This document shows, piece after piece, positions 1 to 7,103 of a stretch of 15,907 bases of DNA. The stretch's first letter is position 1. Every line of letters begins with the position of its first letter. The stretch is taken from positions 1-15,907 of the forward strand of contig JAISDI010000136.1 in NCBI GenBank assembly GCA_031264895.1. Reading direction: 5' to 3'. The stretch comes from Endomicrobium sp. (GTDB lineage Bacteria > Elusimicrobiota > Endomicrobiia > Endomicrobiales > Endomicrobiaceae). A model generated the notes under the pieces. The model ran no database searches. It was not told the DNA's origin and saw only the letters and a list, made by a program, of their open reading frames with translations. The translations under genes were made by a program, and so were the position numbers.

Positions 1-46
1 AGAAACCTCTAATGGAATTTTTGGGTTAAAAAAAAGCCCTAAAATA

Positions 47-55
47 TGCTATAAT
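47..55 (+). promoter_or_regulatory. Extended -10 promoter for the yggS operon
   Basis: A TGC-TATAAT sequence (TG at 47-48, TATAAT at 50-55) matches the extended -10 consensus. It lies about 27 bases before the yggS start codon, so the leader would be about 20 nt and carry the AGCAGG ribosome site at 72-76. No good -35 is spaced correctly: TTGGGT at 21-26 is 23 bases away. That is acceptable for an extended -10 promoter. This is inferred from sequence only. Confidence 0.5.
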
Positions 56-81
56 TACTGTTAATTTTAAAAGCAGGATAT

Positions 82-774
82 ATGAATAAAATATGTGAAA
101 ACATTAATTTTATAAGAAAAACCGTAGAATCTTTGAAAAAGCAGGAGAGCGTTGAAATTGTCGCCGTTACAAAGACTTTTCCGTATGATGACGTTTTACA
201 GGCTTTAAATTGCGGGATCAAACATATAGGCGAAAGCAAGATTCAGGAAGCTTTGCCAAAATTTGAACAAATCGGAAGCGGTTTAAAAAGTATTACAAAA
301 CATTTTATAGGTCATTTACAGTCAAACAAAGCAAAAAAAGCGGTTGAGAACTTTGATTTAATTCATTCTTTGGACAGCATTGATTTGGCAAAAGACATAT
401 CCCGGCATGCTCAAAACGCGCAAAAAACACAAAACTGTCTTATTGAAGTGAAAGTTTCCGACGAAGAAACTAAAACGGGCGTAAGAGCCGGAGAAATAAA
501 AAAATTTTATGCCCAATGTCTTGAAATACCGAACATTTCGATAAAAGGATTAATGATAATCACGCCTTTAAGCCGCAGTCCCGAAGATTCGCGCCCTTAT
601 TTCAAACAAATTTACGATTTATTTACCGTCATGCAGAAATCTTGCGGAAAAGATGATTTTAATATTTTATCTATGGGCATGTCCGACGATTATAAAATTG
701 CCTTAGAGGAAGGTTCCAATATGGTGCGGATAGGTTCTGCAATTTTCGGAGACAGAAATTATGGCAATAAATAA
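82..774 (+). CDS. yggS: YggS/PROSC-type PLP homeostasis protein
   Basis: This is a 230-aa cytosolic, single-domain alanine-racemase-fold protein of the YggS/YlmE/PLPBP family. The family binds pyridoxal 5'-phosphate and buffers free PLP; no enzymatic turnover is established for it. The PLP lysine is K31 in AVTKTFP. Other family signatures are GESKIQEA (usual form GENRVQE), HFIGHLQSNK, IHSLDS and the C-terminal LSMGMSDDYKIALEEGS followed by MVRIGSAIFG, which holds the phosphate-binding end. The length is normal and the protein complete. The ATG is preceded by AGCAGG five bases upstream. It is the first gene of an operon and overlaps proC by 14 nt, a pairing of yggS and proC seen widely in bacteria. 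Identity is very secure; the physiological role rests on family knowledge. Confidence 0.96.
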   Translation: MNKICENINFIRKTVESLKKQESVEIVAVTKTFPYDDVLQALNCGIKHIGESKIQEALPKFEQIGSGLKSITKHFIGHLQSNKAKKAVENFDLIHSLDSIDLAKDISRHAQNAQKTQNCLIEVKVSDEETKTGVRAGEIKKFYAQCLEIPNISIKGLMIITPLSRSPEDSRPYFKQIYDLFTVMQKSCGKDDFNILSMGMSDDYKIALEEGSNMVRIGSAIFGDRNYGNK

Positions 775-1573
775 AACAATAACATTTATCGGCTCGGGAA
801 ACATGGCGCAGTCGATAATTGAGGGCATGATAAAAGCCTCAATCGTAAATCCGGAAAATATTATATGCAATGATATTGTCCAAGATAAGCTTGATTCGCT
901 TAAAAAAAAATACGGCGTTATTATCTCTTCAGATAAAAAAGAAGCCGTTTCAAAAGCCGGCATAATATTTCTTGCGGTCAAGCCGCAGAGTATGCTTCAG
1001 GGTCTTGAAGAAATTAAACCTTTTATAAAAAAAGAATCTCTGATAATATCGATAGCAGCCGGCATAACGACAAAATTTATAGAAGATATTTTGGACTTAA
1101 AAATTGCGGTTGTCAGAGCAATGCCCAATACGCCGGCGCTTACGGGCGCGGGCGCTACGGCTTTATGCGGCGGCAGGTTTGCTTCGGACAATGATTTGCA
1201 GACTGCGCGCGAAATTTTTTCCGCTGCGGGCATATTTCAAATTATGGCTGAAGAAAATTTTGACGCTGTTACGGCGCTTTCGGGTTCAGGGCCGGCATAT
1301 GTGTTTTATTTATGCGAACTCATGCAGCAAGCCGGCGAAAAACTCGGCCTTGACGCTCAAACGGCTAAAGATTTTGCGGTTCAAACCGTTTACGGAGCGG
1401 GGAAAATGCTTTCAAAAACGGGGCTTGACGCGCAAACTTTAAGGCAAAACGTTACGTCGCCAAACGGCACAACGCAGGCGGCTTTAGAATATTTTAAATC
1501 TCACAATCTTTCGGATATCGTGTTTGAAGCAATGCGGCAGGCCGCGCGCAGATCGAAAGAATTGAGCAAATAG
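761..1573 (+). CDS. proC: Pyrroline-5-carboxylate reductase
   Basis: This 270-aa protein matches P5C reductase, which reduces 1-pyrroline-5-carboxylate to L-proline with NAD(P)H in the last step of proline synthesis. The N-terminal Rossmann domain begins ITFIGSGNMAQSII (the GxGxMA dinucleotide motif near residues 11-16) and continues through AVKPQ and MPNTPALTGAG. The helical C-terminal dimer domain carries ALSGSGPAYVFYL and a VTSPNGTT loop. Most relatives have VTSPGGTT, so the Asn is a small deviation. The start overlaps the end of yggS by 14 nt, and the GGAG at 749-752 lies inside yggS, which points to translational coupling. No other proline-pathway gene (proA, proB) is in the window. Confidence 0.97.
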   Translation: MAINKTITFIGSGNMAQSIIEGMIKASIVNPENIICNDIVQDKLDSLKKKYGVIISSDKKEAVSKAGIIFLAVKPQSMLQGLEEIKPFIKKESLIISIAAGITTKFIEDILDLKIAVVRAMPNTPALTGAGATALCGGRFASDNDLQTAREIFSAAGIFQIMAEENFDAVTALSGSGPAYVFYLCELMQQAGEKLGLDAQTAKDFAVQTVYGAGKMLSKTGLDAQTLRQNVTSPNGTTQAALEYFKSHNLSDIVFEAMRQAARRSKELSK

Positions 1574-1586
1574 AGGGGGCTCGGAA

Positions 1587-1850
1587 ATGATTATAAAAGT
1601 AAGAGTGATACCTAATTCCAAGAGAAACGAGGTAGTAAGCAGGATAGGATCTATTTTAAGAGTAAAAATTTCCGCTCCGGCAGTTGAAGGCAAAGCTAAT
1701 GAAGAGCTGTGTGAATATTTGTCGGATTTTTTTGATGTAAAAAGGTCTATGGTTTACCTCAGAAAAGGCGAACGCGGAAGGGAAAAAACCATCGAAATAT
1801 GTGGACGTTCCGAAGAAGAGCTTGACGAAGTGCTAGACACCATACCGTAA
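1587..1850 (+). CDS. yggU: DUF167 / YggU family protein
   Basis: This 87-aa protein has the DUF167 (YggU, UPF0235) pattern: an N-terminal VRVIPNSKRNEV, then LRVKISAPAVEGKANEEL, which contains the hallmark GKAN, and a C-terminal basic strand LRKGERGREKTIEI. The fold in known members is a small alpha/beta domain; the biochemical function is unknown. Its position after yggS and proC matches a common bacterial arrangement. The ATG has an unusually strong ribosome site, AGAGGGGG at 1572-1579, seven bases upstream and abutting the proC stop. Full length for the family. Confidence 0.9.
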   Translation: MIIKVRVIPNSKRNEVVSRIGSILRVKISAPAVEGKANEELCEYLSDFFDVKRSMVYLRKGERGREKTIEICGRSEEELDEVLDTIP

Positions 1851-1874
1851 ACATTAAACAGAGGCATATAAAAA

Positions 1875-4667
1875 ATGGACAAATCAAAAGAAAAAGATTA
1901 TTCGAAGACAGTAAATTTGCCTAAAACCGATTTTCAGATGAAAGCCAATCTTGCCCAAAGAGAGCCGGCTTTTATCGAAGAATGGGAAAAAAATAAAATT
2001 TATTCCCAGATGTGCGATAAAAACAAGGGTAAAGAAAAATTCATTTTTCATGACGGCCCTCCATACGCCAACGGACACATACATACCGGAACCGCTTTAA
2101 ACAAGATCCTTAAAGATTTCGTAATAAAGTACCGTTCAATGTCGGGCAATTATGTACCTTTTACTCCCGGCTGGGACTGTCACGGTCTGCCCATAGAAAC
2201 GCAGGCTTTAAAAGAACTTAAAACCGATAAAAATAAAGTCGACAGGCTTGTTTTCAGAAAACAGGCGGCGGATTTTGCCATGAGATTTGTGGAGATACAA
2301 AAAGCCGAATTCAAGAGACTCGGAGTTTTGGCTGACTGGGAAAATCCTTATTTAACATTAGACCCCAAATATGAAGCTTCAATAATAAAAGTTTTCGGAC
2401 AGCTTACGGAAAAAGGTTACATATACAGAAAAAAGAAACCGGTTTACTGGTGTCCTTCATGCGAAACGGCATTGGCGGACGCAGAAGTAGAATATGCGGA
2501 TCACGCTTCGGATTCTATTTTTGTCAAATTTGCGATAAAAGAACTTCCTGAAGCTTTAAAAAATAAGGGCTCAAAACTTAAAGATTATTCGGTGCTTATC
2601 TGGACTACTACCCCATGGACGCTTCCGGCAAACGTAGCTTTGGCTTTTAACGGCGAAGCCGAATATATTGCCGCTGTTTTTGAATTTGAAGGCGGCAGAA
2701 AAGAAAAAATAATAGTTGCCAAAGCTCTGGCTGAAAATGTAAAAGAAAAAATAAACGCTAAAAATTTTACAAAAGAACTTGAAACTAAAGGCGTTGATTT
2801 CGTCAATATTAAATGTCAAAATCCCGTAGTTGACAGAATTTCGGAAGGAATACTTGCGGATTTTGTCAGTATGGAAGACGGCGCCGGAATAGTTCACATA
2901 GCTCCCGGACACGGACAGGAAGATTATCAGGCCGGACTTGAGTACGGCCTTGAAATAATTTCTCCGGTAAACGACAGAGGGCAGTTTACAAAAGAAGTTC
3001 CGGAATTTGAAGGGCAAAATATTTTTAAAGCAAACCCTTTGATAATCGAAAAACTTGAAAAAGAAGGCAAACTACTTGCAAAACTAAAAATAGACCACTC
3101 ATACCCGCATTGCTGGAGATGCAAAAAGCCGGTAATTTTCCGCGCTACTCCGCAATGGTTTTTAGATATTGAACGCGAAGATTTAAGAAAAAAACTTCTG
3201 GGCTGCGTCAAAGACGTAAACTGGATACCCAGATACGGGGAAAACAGAATATCCGGAATGCTTGAAAGCCGTCCGGATTGGTGCTTGAGCCGTCAGCGTT
3301 TGTGGGGAGTTCCGATTCCGGTATTTTACTGCAAAGACTGCTGCGAGCCTTTGGTAGACCCAAAAATAATTTATAAGATTTCCGAAATATTTCAAGAAAA
3401 AGGTTCTGACGCATGGTTTGATATGAGCGCCGAAGAACTGCTTGAAGGCGCAAATGCAAAATGTCCTTCATGTTCGGGAAACAATTTCAGAAAAGAGGAA
3501 GACATTCTGGACGTTTGGTTTGATTCCGGCGTTTCTTCCGAAGCGGTTTTGTCAAGCGGAAATTATAAAGATTTGGAGTTCCCTGCGGATTTATACCTTG
3601 AAGGAAGCGACCAGCACCGCGGCTGGTTTCAGACGTCTTTGATTCCGGCGGTTGCCGTAAAAGGTTCGGCTCCTTACAATAATGTTCTGACGCACGGTTT
3701 TGTTGTCGACGGACAAGGCAAAAAAATGTCAAAGTCCGTAGGCAATACCATCGCGCCGGAAAAAATAATTTCAGTATACGGAGCGGACGTTTTAAGGCTT
3801 TGGGTAGCTTCGAGCGATTATAAAGAAGACATAAGAATATCCGATGAAATTCTCAAAGGATTAAGCGATTCTTACAGAAAAATAAGAAATACCGTACGTT
3901 TTTTGCTTGGCAATACGGGCGGTTTTGACTCAACAAAAGCGCTGTCGTTTAAAAATATGCGGGAAATAGACAAATATGCTTTAAGCCGTCTGCAAGATTT
4001 AATCAATACGGCAATATCGGCGTACGAAAGCTATGAATTTCATAAATCTGTAAGCGCCATAAACAATTTCTGCGTGGTATTTTTGAGCGGTTTTTATCTT
4101 GACGCTTTAAAAGATACTCTTTATTGCGACGCTACAGATTCAAAAGCAAGAATAAGCGCGCAGTCCGCAATGCTCGAGATCTGTTCGGTTTTAATAAGGC
4201 TTATTTCTCCGGTACTTTCATTTACCGCAGAAGAAGCGTGGAGAGAAATAATTAAACTTTTGCCGCAAATGCCCAAATCCGTATTTCTAGCGGATTTCCC
4301 GCAAACGAACAGCAAATATATTCTTGAAGCCGAAACGCTTGAAAAATGGGACATAATGCTAGAAGTAAGACAGGCTGTGATGATAGAAAACGAAAAACTC
4401 AGGCAGGAAAAGATAATAGGATCGAATCTTGAAGCGCGTCTAAACATTTCTTACGGCGAGAAGTACGCAAAAGCGTTTGAAGATTCAAATCTTGTAAATT
4501 TGGTTTTAGGCAGCTGGGACATAAAACTTTCAAAAGCCCAAGCCGAAAATACTCTTATAATAAAAACAGAAAAGTCCGAATTCGAAAAATGCCATAGATG
4601 CTGGAGACATATCGAAGGCATTGACGAAAACGGCGTATGCCGCAGATGTTCAGAGGCTTTAAAATAA
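1875..4667 (+). CDS. ileS: Isoleucyl-tRNA synthetase
   Basis: This 930-aa class Ia synthetase charges tRNA-Ile with isoleucine and edits valine. Visible in order: GPPYANGHIHTGTALNKI with the HIGH-equivalent at residues 70-73; PGWDCHGLPIE; the CP1 editing insert with WTTTPWTLPANVA; HIAPGHGQEDYQ; the DVWFDSG and EGSDQHRGWFQ motifs; KMSKS at 617-621; the anticodon-binding helical domain; and a C-terminal zinc knuckle with C906, C909, C922 and C925. The retained zinc finger and overall organisation fit the bacterial-type enzyme (IleRS1). The HIGH motif reads HTGT, with the second His replaced by Thr. Start: ATG with AGAGG about ten bases upstream. There is only a 24-base gap from the DUF167 gene, so no room for a T-box leader. 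The stop overlaps the lspA start in TAATG. Confidence 0.98.
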   Translation: MDKSKEKDYSKTVNLPKTDFQMKANLAQREPAFIEEWEKNKIYSQMCDKNKGKEKFIFHDGPPYANGHIHTGTALNKILKDFVIKYRSMSGNYVPFTPGWDCHGLPIETQALKELKTDKNKVDRLVFRKQAADFAMRFVEIQKAEFKRLGVLADWENPYLTLDPKYEASIIKVFGQLTEKGYIYRKKKPVYWCPSCETALADAEVEYADHASDSIFVKFAIKELPEALKNKGSKLKDYSVLIWTTTPWTLPANVALAFNGEAEYIAAVFEFEGGRKEKIIVAKALAENVKEKINAKNFTKELETKGVDFVNIKCQNPVVDRISEGILADFVSMEDGAGIVHIAPGHGQEDYQAGLEYGLEIISPVNDRGQFTKEVPEFEGQNIFKANPLIIEKLEKEGKLLAKLKIDHSYPHCWRCKKPVIFRATPQWFLDIEREDLRKKLLGCVKDVNWIPRYGENRISGMLESRPDWCLSRQRLWGVPIPVFYCKDCCEPLVDPKIIYKISEIFQEKGSDAWFDMSAEELLEGANAKCPSCSGNNFRKEEDILDVWFDSGVSSEAVLSSGNYKDLEFPADLYLEGSDQHRGWFQTSLIPAVAVKGSAPYNNVLTHGFVVDGQGKKMSKSVGNTIAPEKIISVYGADVLRLWVASSDYKEDIRISDEILKGLSDSYRKIRNTVRFLLGNTGGFDSTKALSFKNMREIDKYALSRLQDLINTAISAYESYEFHKSVSAINNFCVVFLSGFYLDALKDTLYCDATDSKARISAQSAMLEICSVLIRLISPVLSFTAEEAWREIIKLLPQMPKSVFLADFPQTNSKYILEAETLEKWDIMLEVRQAVMIENEKLRQEKIIGSNLEARLNISYGEKYAKAFEDSNLVNLVLGSWDIKLSKAQAENTLIIKTEKSEFEKCHRCWRHIEGIDENGVCRRCSEALK

Positions 4668-5140
4668 TGAAAAAACCGGTAATTTTAGCCGGCATTCTTT
4701 TCTTGTTTGACCAGATTACAAAATATCTGATCGACGTTTTTATCCCTTACGGAAACTCAATAAACATTATACCGTTTTTCGATTTATTTAACATGACCCA
4801 CGTGCGCAATACGGGCGTGGCTTTCAGCTTTTTTCAAGGCAGAAATCTGACATTTACGATTTTTACGGCGGCGGTTCTCGCGTTTTTTTGCGTATGGCTT
4901 TACAGAAACAGAAATGCCGTTTCAAAACTTCAGATGTACGCTTTCTGCATAGTGATAGCCGGCGGCGCGGGAAATATGATCGACAGAATTTTCAGAGGCG
5001 CAGTTGTAGATTTTCTGGATTTCGGGATAAACGCTTTAAGATGGCCTTCTTTTAATGCCGCCGATTCATGTATATGCGTCGGCGCATTTTTAATAATAAT
5101 AGATTTAGCCAAACCGCTTTTTAGAAAAAAATCTAATTAG
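4667..5140 (+). CDS. lspA: Lipoprotein signal peptidase (SPase II)
   Basis: This 157-aa integral inner-membrane aspartyl protease cleaves the signal peptide of diacylglyceryl-modified prolipoproteins. Four hydrophobic segments lie near residues 5-24, 61-79, 88-105 and 133-150. Family motifs are FDQITKYL, NTGVAFSFF, GNMIDRIFRGAVVDFLDF and FNAADSCICVG. The catalytic aspartates are D115 (VVDF) and D133 (AADS), both present. I chose the ATG at 4667, which overlaps the ileS stop as TAATG. A longer reading frame from 4637 would add ten residues lying inside ileS. AGAGG at 4652-4656 is the likely ribosome site. The last codons, AAT-TAG, lie inside the repeat element that begins at 5134, so the element supplies the stop codon. 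Confidence 0.95.
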   Translation: MKKPVILAGILFLFDQITKYLIDVFIPYGNSINIIPFFDLFNMTHVRNTGVAFSFFQGRNLTFTIFTAAVLAFFCVWLYRNRNAVSKLQMYAFCIVIAGGAGNMIDRIFRGAVVDFLDFGINALRWPSFNAADSCICVGAFLIIIDLAKPLFRKKSN

Positions 5141-5360
5141 TAATTAGTAATGAGTAATTAGTAATTTAGGAGCGCTTTCAGCGCAGATAAGAGGTTTGCT
5201 TACGCAAACAATGACAAAGAATTTTTTCATTTTGTCGTGTCTGTTTGCCGTTAAAATTCCCATTTTGTGGAAGTTGACGCGGAGCGGACGGGGTAGTCTT
5301 TGTTGCCGTTGTCGTGTCTTTATCGTTAATTACTAATTACTAACTACTCATTACTAATTA
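5134..5360 (+). repeat. MITE-like element copy A (interrupted)
   Basis: The left end TAATTAGTAATTAGTAATG (from 5134) and right end TACTCATTACTAATTA (to 5360) are terminal inverted repeats of the same family as the copies near 14241-15320. Inside are hairpin 2 (GCGCT-ttc-AGCGC, 5172-5184) and hairpin 1 (GTTTGC-ttac-GCAAAC, 5194-5209), in the opposite orientation to copies C-E. The interior is longer than in the 99-bp copy D because of extra sequence that includes a second repeat at 5253-5302. The left end overlaps the lspA stop codon. The element fills nearly all of the 281-base gap between lspA and the next gene. No protein gene is visible in it. Confidence 0.75.
5253..5302 (+). repeat. Dispersed AATTCCCAT..TGTGGA repeat inside copy A
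   Basis: A 50-base block from AAAATTCCCAT to GGGGTAGTCTTTG is flanked on both sides by the direct repeat TTGCCGTT (5245-5252 and 5303-5310). Outside that lies another direct repeat, GTCGTGTCT (5234-5242 and 5311-5319). The same beginning, TAAAATTCCCAT then TGTGGA, recurs at 15879 where the window ends. I recall similar palindromic 'AATTCCC..TGTGGAGGGGTGG..GACGGGGTGGTC' repeats scattered through many bacterial genomes; the link is from memory. The flanking duplications fit insertion into copy A, though internal duplication would look alike. Confidence 0.5.
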
Positions 5361-5421
5361 TCTGTAACTAATTATCCGTAATAATTTGCCGCCCGCAAGG
5401 GCTGGGAGCAGAGTTAATGAT

Positions 5422-6243
5422 ATGTTAAATTTTTGTATTCTTGCAAGCGGGTCTAGCGGGAATTGTTCTGTGCTTTGGAATGAGAGTGTGGCTGTTTTGA
5501 TAGATTGTGGGTGCAGCGCTAAATATATTGTTGAAAACCTTGCATCTTTGGGAATAGAACCCTGTAATTTGACGGCGGCTGTTATAACTCATGCTCATAT
5601 TGACCATATAAGCGCGTCCGGACTGAACTTTCTTTTAAAAAATAATATACCCGTGCATCTCCATGAAGATACTTTGGAAGATATATTCCGAAAATACGGC
5701 AATAAAGCCGACGAATGTTACTCTGTGTCTTTTAACGGCGGGTTTAAAATCAAAGATATAGTTGTTGAACCTTTTAACGTTTACCACAAAGACGAGAGAA
5801 TATCCCGCACTTTGGGGTTTTCGTTTTCTTCCTTTGTTCAGGGGAAAAAATATAAAGTCGGGTATGTTACCGATACGGGCAAAGTGTGCAAAAATATGAT
5901 AAAAAGTCTAAGCGACAGCAATATACTTGTTATAGAATCAAATTATGACAGGGAAATGCTTGATTCAAGTTTCAGGCCTTACGAAAATAAGCGCTGGGTT
6001 TTAAGCGATTGGGGACATCTTGCAAACGAAGACGCGGCTCATGCAATTGCTGAAATAAAGGCGGCGTCAACTGCGCCGGACAGTTTAAAATACGTGTTTT
6101 TGGCTCATCTCAGTTATCATCACAACAGTCCGGAGCTTGCGCTTCAAGTGTCTAAAAAAATGCTTTACAGCCAAGATATAAATGACGTAAAACTTTTTGC
6201 GGCTAAAAGGAAAGAAAGATGTCAGGCGATAAAGATAAAATAA
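5422..6243 (+). CDS. YycJ/WalJ-type metallo-beta-lactamase-fold hydrolase
   Basis: This 273-aa cytosolic MBL-fold protein begins MLNFCILASGSSGNCSVLW, the opening strand and SGSSGN loop typical of the YycJ/WalJ family. Metal ligands visible are H57-x-H59-x-D61-H62 (THAHIDH), then YVTDTGK with a metal-bridging Asp, and a late His in FLAHLSYHH. The family is a probable nuclease or phosphodiesterase: Bacillus YycJ has been reported as a 5'-3' DNA exonuclease linked to mismatch repair. Substrate here is not shown. I prefer the ATG at 5422. A TTG at 5386 in frame would add twelve non-conserved residues encoded at the edge of the repeat region. GGGAGCAGAG at 5404-5413 is the likely ribosome site. 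The last 25 nt overlap the DNA glycosylase gene, which supports a shared DNA-repair role. Confidence 0.88.
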   Translation: MLNFCILASGSSGNCSVLWNESVAVLIDCGCSAKYIVENLASLGIEPCNLTAAVITHAHIDHISASGLNFLLKNNIPVHLHEDTLEDIFRKYGNKADECYSVSFNGGFKIKDIVVEPFNVYHKDERISRTLGFSFSSFVQGKKYKVGYVTDTGKVCKNMIKSLSDSNILVIESNYDREMLDSSFRPYENKRWVLSDWGHLANEDAAHAIAEIKAASTAPDSLKYVFLAHLSYHHNSPELALQVSKKMLYSQDINDVKLFAAKRKERCQAIKIK

Positions 6244-6731
6244 TACGCTGTTTTGCCCCTTTAAAAGGCAAAAGCCCGAAAGTTTTAATTTTGGGAACAA
6301 TGCCGGGCGGGGCGGCGCTAATGAAAAAAGAATATTACGGGTATGAGCATAATGCGTTTTGGAAAATCATGTTTGATATTTTTGAAGCAAGTTTTACTAC
6401 AGATTATGAGATCAGGAAAAATCTTTTAAAAAATAACGGGATCGCGCTTTGGGACACTATAGCTTCCTGCGAACGCGAAGGAAGCAGCGATACTGCCATA
6501 AAAAATATCGTATACAATAATATAGAAGGTTTCTTGAAAGATAATAAATCGGTAAAAGCCATATTTTTAAACAGCAAGTTTGCTTATAAAGCTTTTACCA
6601 GAGCCGTAAAAAATGATATAGAACGGCAAATTTTTGTCATGCCTTCAACAAGTCCGGCAAATACCGTAAAATATGAAAAAAAGCTGGAACAATGGGCAAA
6701 GGTCAAAGAGTTTGTAAATAAAAGTAATTAA
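6219..6731 (+). CDS. Hypoxanthine/uracil-DNA glycosylase (UDG superfamily, HDG-type)
   Basis: This 170-aa protein resembles DNA-deoxyinosine glycosylases (UDG family 6, HDG). These excise deaminated bases, chiefly hypoxanthine, to start base-excision repair. Motif I is LILGTMPGGAALMKKEYYG at residues 24-42, followed by HNAFWKIMFDIF, in which N45 is a candidate for the catalytic Asn. WDTIASCEREGSSD follows, and motif II is STSPAN at residues 143-148. Length fits the family. The ATG lies inside the end of the MBL gene (25-nt overlap) and is preceded by AAGGAAAGAAAG, so the two are translationally coupled. The alternative, a general family-4-like uracil glycosylase, is less likely because the iron-sulphur cysteines of that group are missing. 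Confidence 0.85.
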   Translation: MSGDKDKIIRCFAPLKGKSPKVLILGTMPGGAALMKKEYYGYEHNAFWKIMFDIFEASFTTDYEIRKNLLKNNGIALWDTIASCEREGSSDTAIKNIVYNNIEGFLKDNKSVKAIFLNSKFAYKAFTRAVKNDIERQIFVMPSTSPANTVKYEKKLEQWAKVKEFVNKSN

Positions 6732-6768
6732 CAATCAATAAATTTATTAAAATATGTTTTGTCAAGTC

Positions 6769-6797
6769 TTTACAAATACGGCAAAAAAAAGTATAAA
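6769..6797 (+). promoter_or_regulatory. Sigma70-type promoter for the zinc-ribbon gene
   Basis: TTTACA (6769-6774) and TATAAA (6792-6797) are separated by exactly 17 bases. The predicted transcript starts near 6804, giving a leader of about 48 nt. That leader contains a small AACAG/CTGTT hairpin (6813-6831) and a strong AAGGGAGG ribosome site. It sits in the 120-base gap after the glycosylase gene, so the small gene downstream has its own promoter. Confidence 0.6.
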
Positions 6798-6851
6798 TAA
6801 TCGTTATATTTAAACAGGCATATCAGCTGTTCTATTTAAGGGAGGCGTATT

Positions 6852-7001
6852 ATGGCAGAAGCAAGATGTATGAAATGCAAAAAACAGGTTGAAGTTAAAG
6901 ACCCGCAGGACGTTGTAATGAAAAACGGCATGAAAGCCGTTTCAGGTGTATGTCCTGATTGCGGAACAAAAGTTTTCAAAATCGTAGGTAAAAATAAGTA
7001 A
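6852..7001 (+). CDS. Small zinc-ribbon protein (DUF5679-like)
   Basis: This 49-aa protein is MAEARCMKCKKQVEVKDPQD, then VVMKNGMKAVSGVCPDCGTK and VFKIVGKNK. It has two CxxC knuckles (C6-x2-C9 and C34-x2-C37), so it should bind one zinc. It resembles the DUF5679 group, whose function is unknown; I assign it from the CxxC spacing and the phrase MKCKKQVEVKDPQ. The ATG is preceded by AAGGGAGG seven bases upstream, among the strongest ribosome sites in the window. With its own promoter and terminator it forms a one-gene unit and is probably highly expressed. A role in nucleic-acid or protein binding is plausible but not shown. Confidence 0.85.
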   Translation: MAEARCMKCKKQVEVKDPQDVVMKNGMKAVSGVCPDCGTKVFKIVGKNK

Positions 7002-7008
7002 TTAAATC

Positions 7009-7073
7009 AACGGGGTTGACCTCTAAATAAGCTTTTAAATAAGCAGATCAAAGGTTAGCCCCGTTCTTTTTTT
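7009..7073 (+). terminator. Rho-independent terminator after the zinc-ribbon gene
   Basis: The arm AACGGGGTTGACCT (7009-7022) pairs with AGGTTAGCCCCGTT (7052-7065) with two non-Watson-Crick positions. The 29-base loop is AT-rich. A T-rich tail CTTTTTTT (7066-7073) follows. It starts eight bases after the stop codon. The tex gene begins only 30 bases past the T-tract, so tex must use a promoter very close by or depend on read-through. Confidence 0.85.
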
Positions 7074-7103
7074 GCGTCATACAAAACATATCGGGGAGTT
7101 ATA

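Noticed and set aside
1..46. Remnant or 3' end of an upstream gene
   Set aside because: Too short to identify; only an A-run and AT-rich sequence are visible before the promoter.
1851..1874. T-box or other riboswitch controlling ileS
   Set aside because: Only 24 bases separate ileS from the gene before it, which is far too short for a T-box leader.
2571..3471. Minus-strand reading frames of 70-148 codons across ileS
   Set aside because: They run opposite a clearly conserved gene, lack plausible ribosome sites and have no recognisable domain; they follow from the codon bias of ileS.
7016..7041. Promoter for tex inside the terminator (TTGACC ... TAAATA)
   Set aside because: TTGACC is a good -35 but the best -10-like sequence is only about 14 bases away, and the region is explained by the hairpin; I cannot support it.
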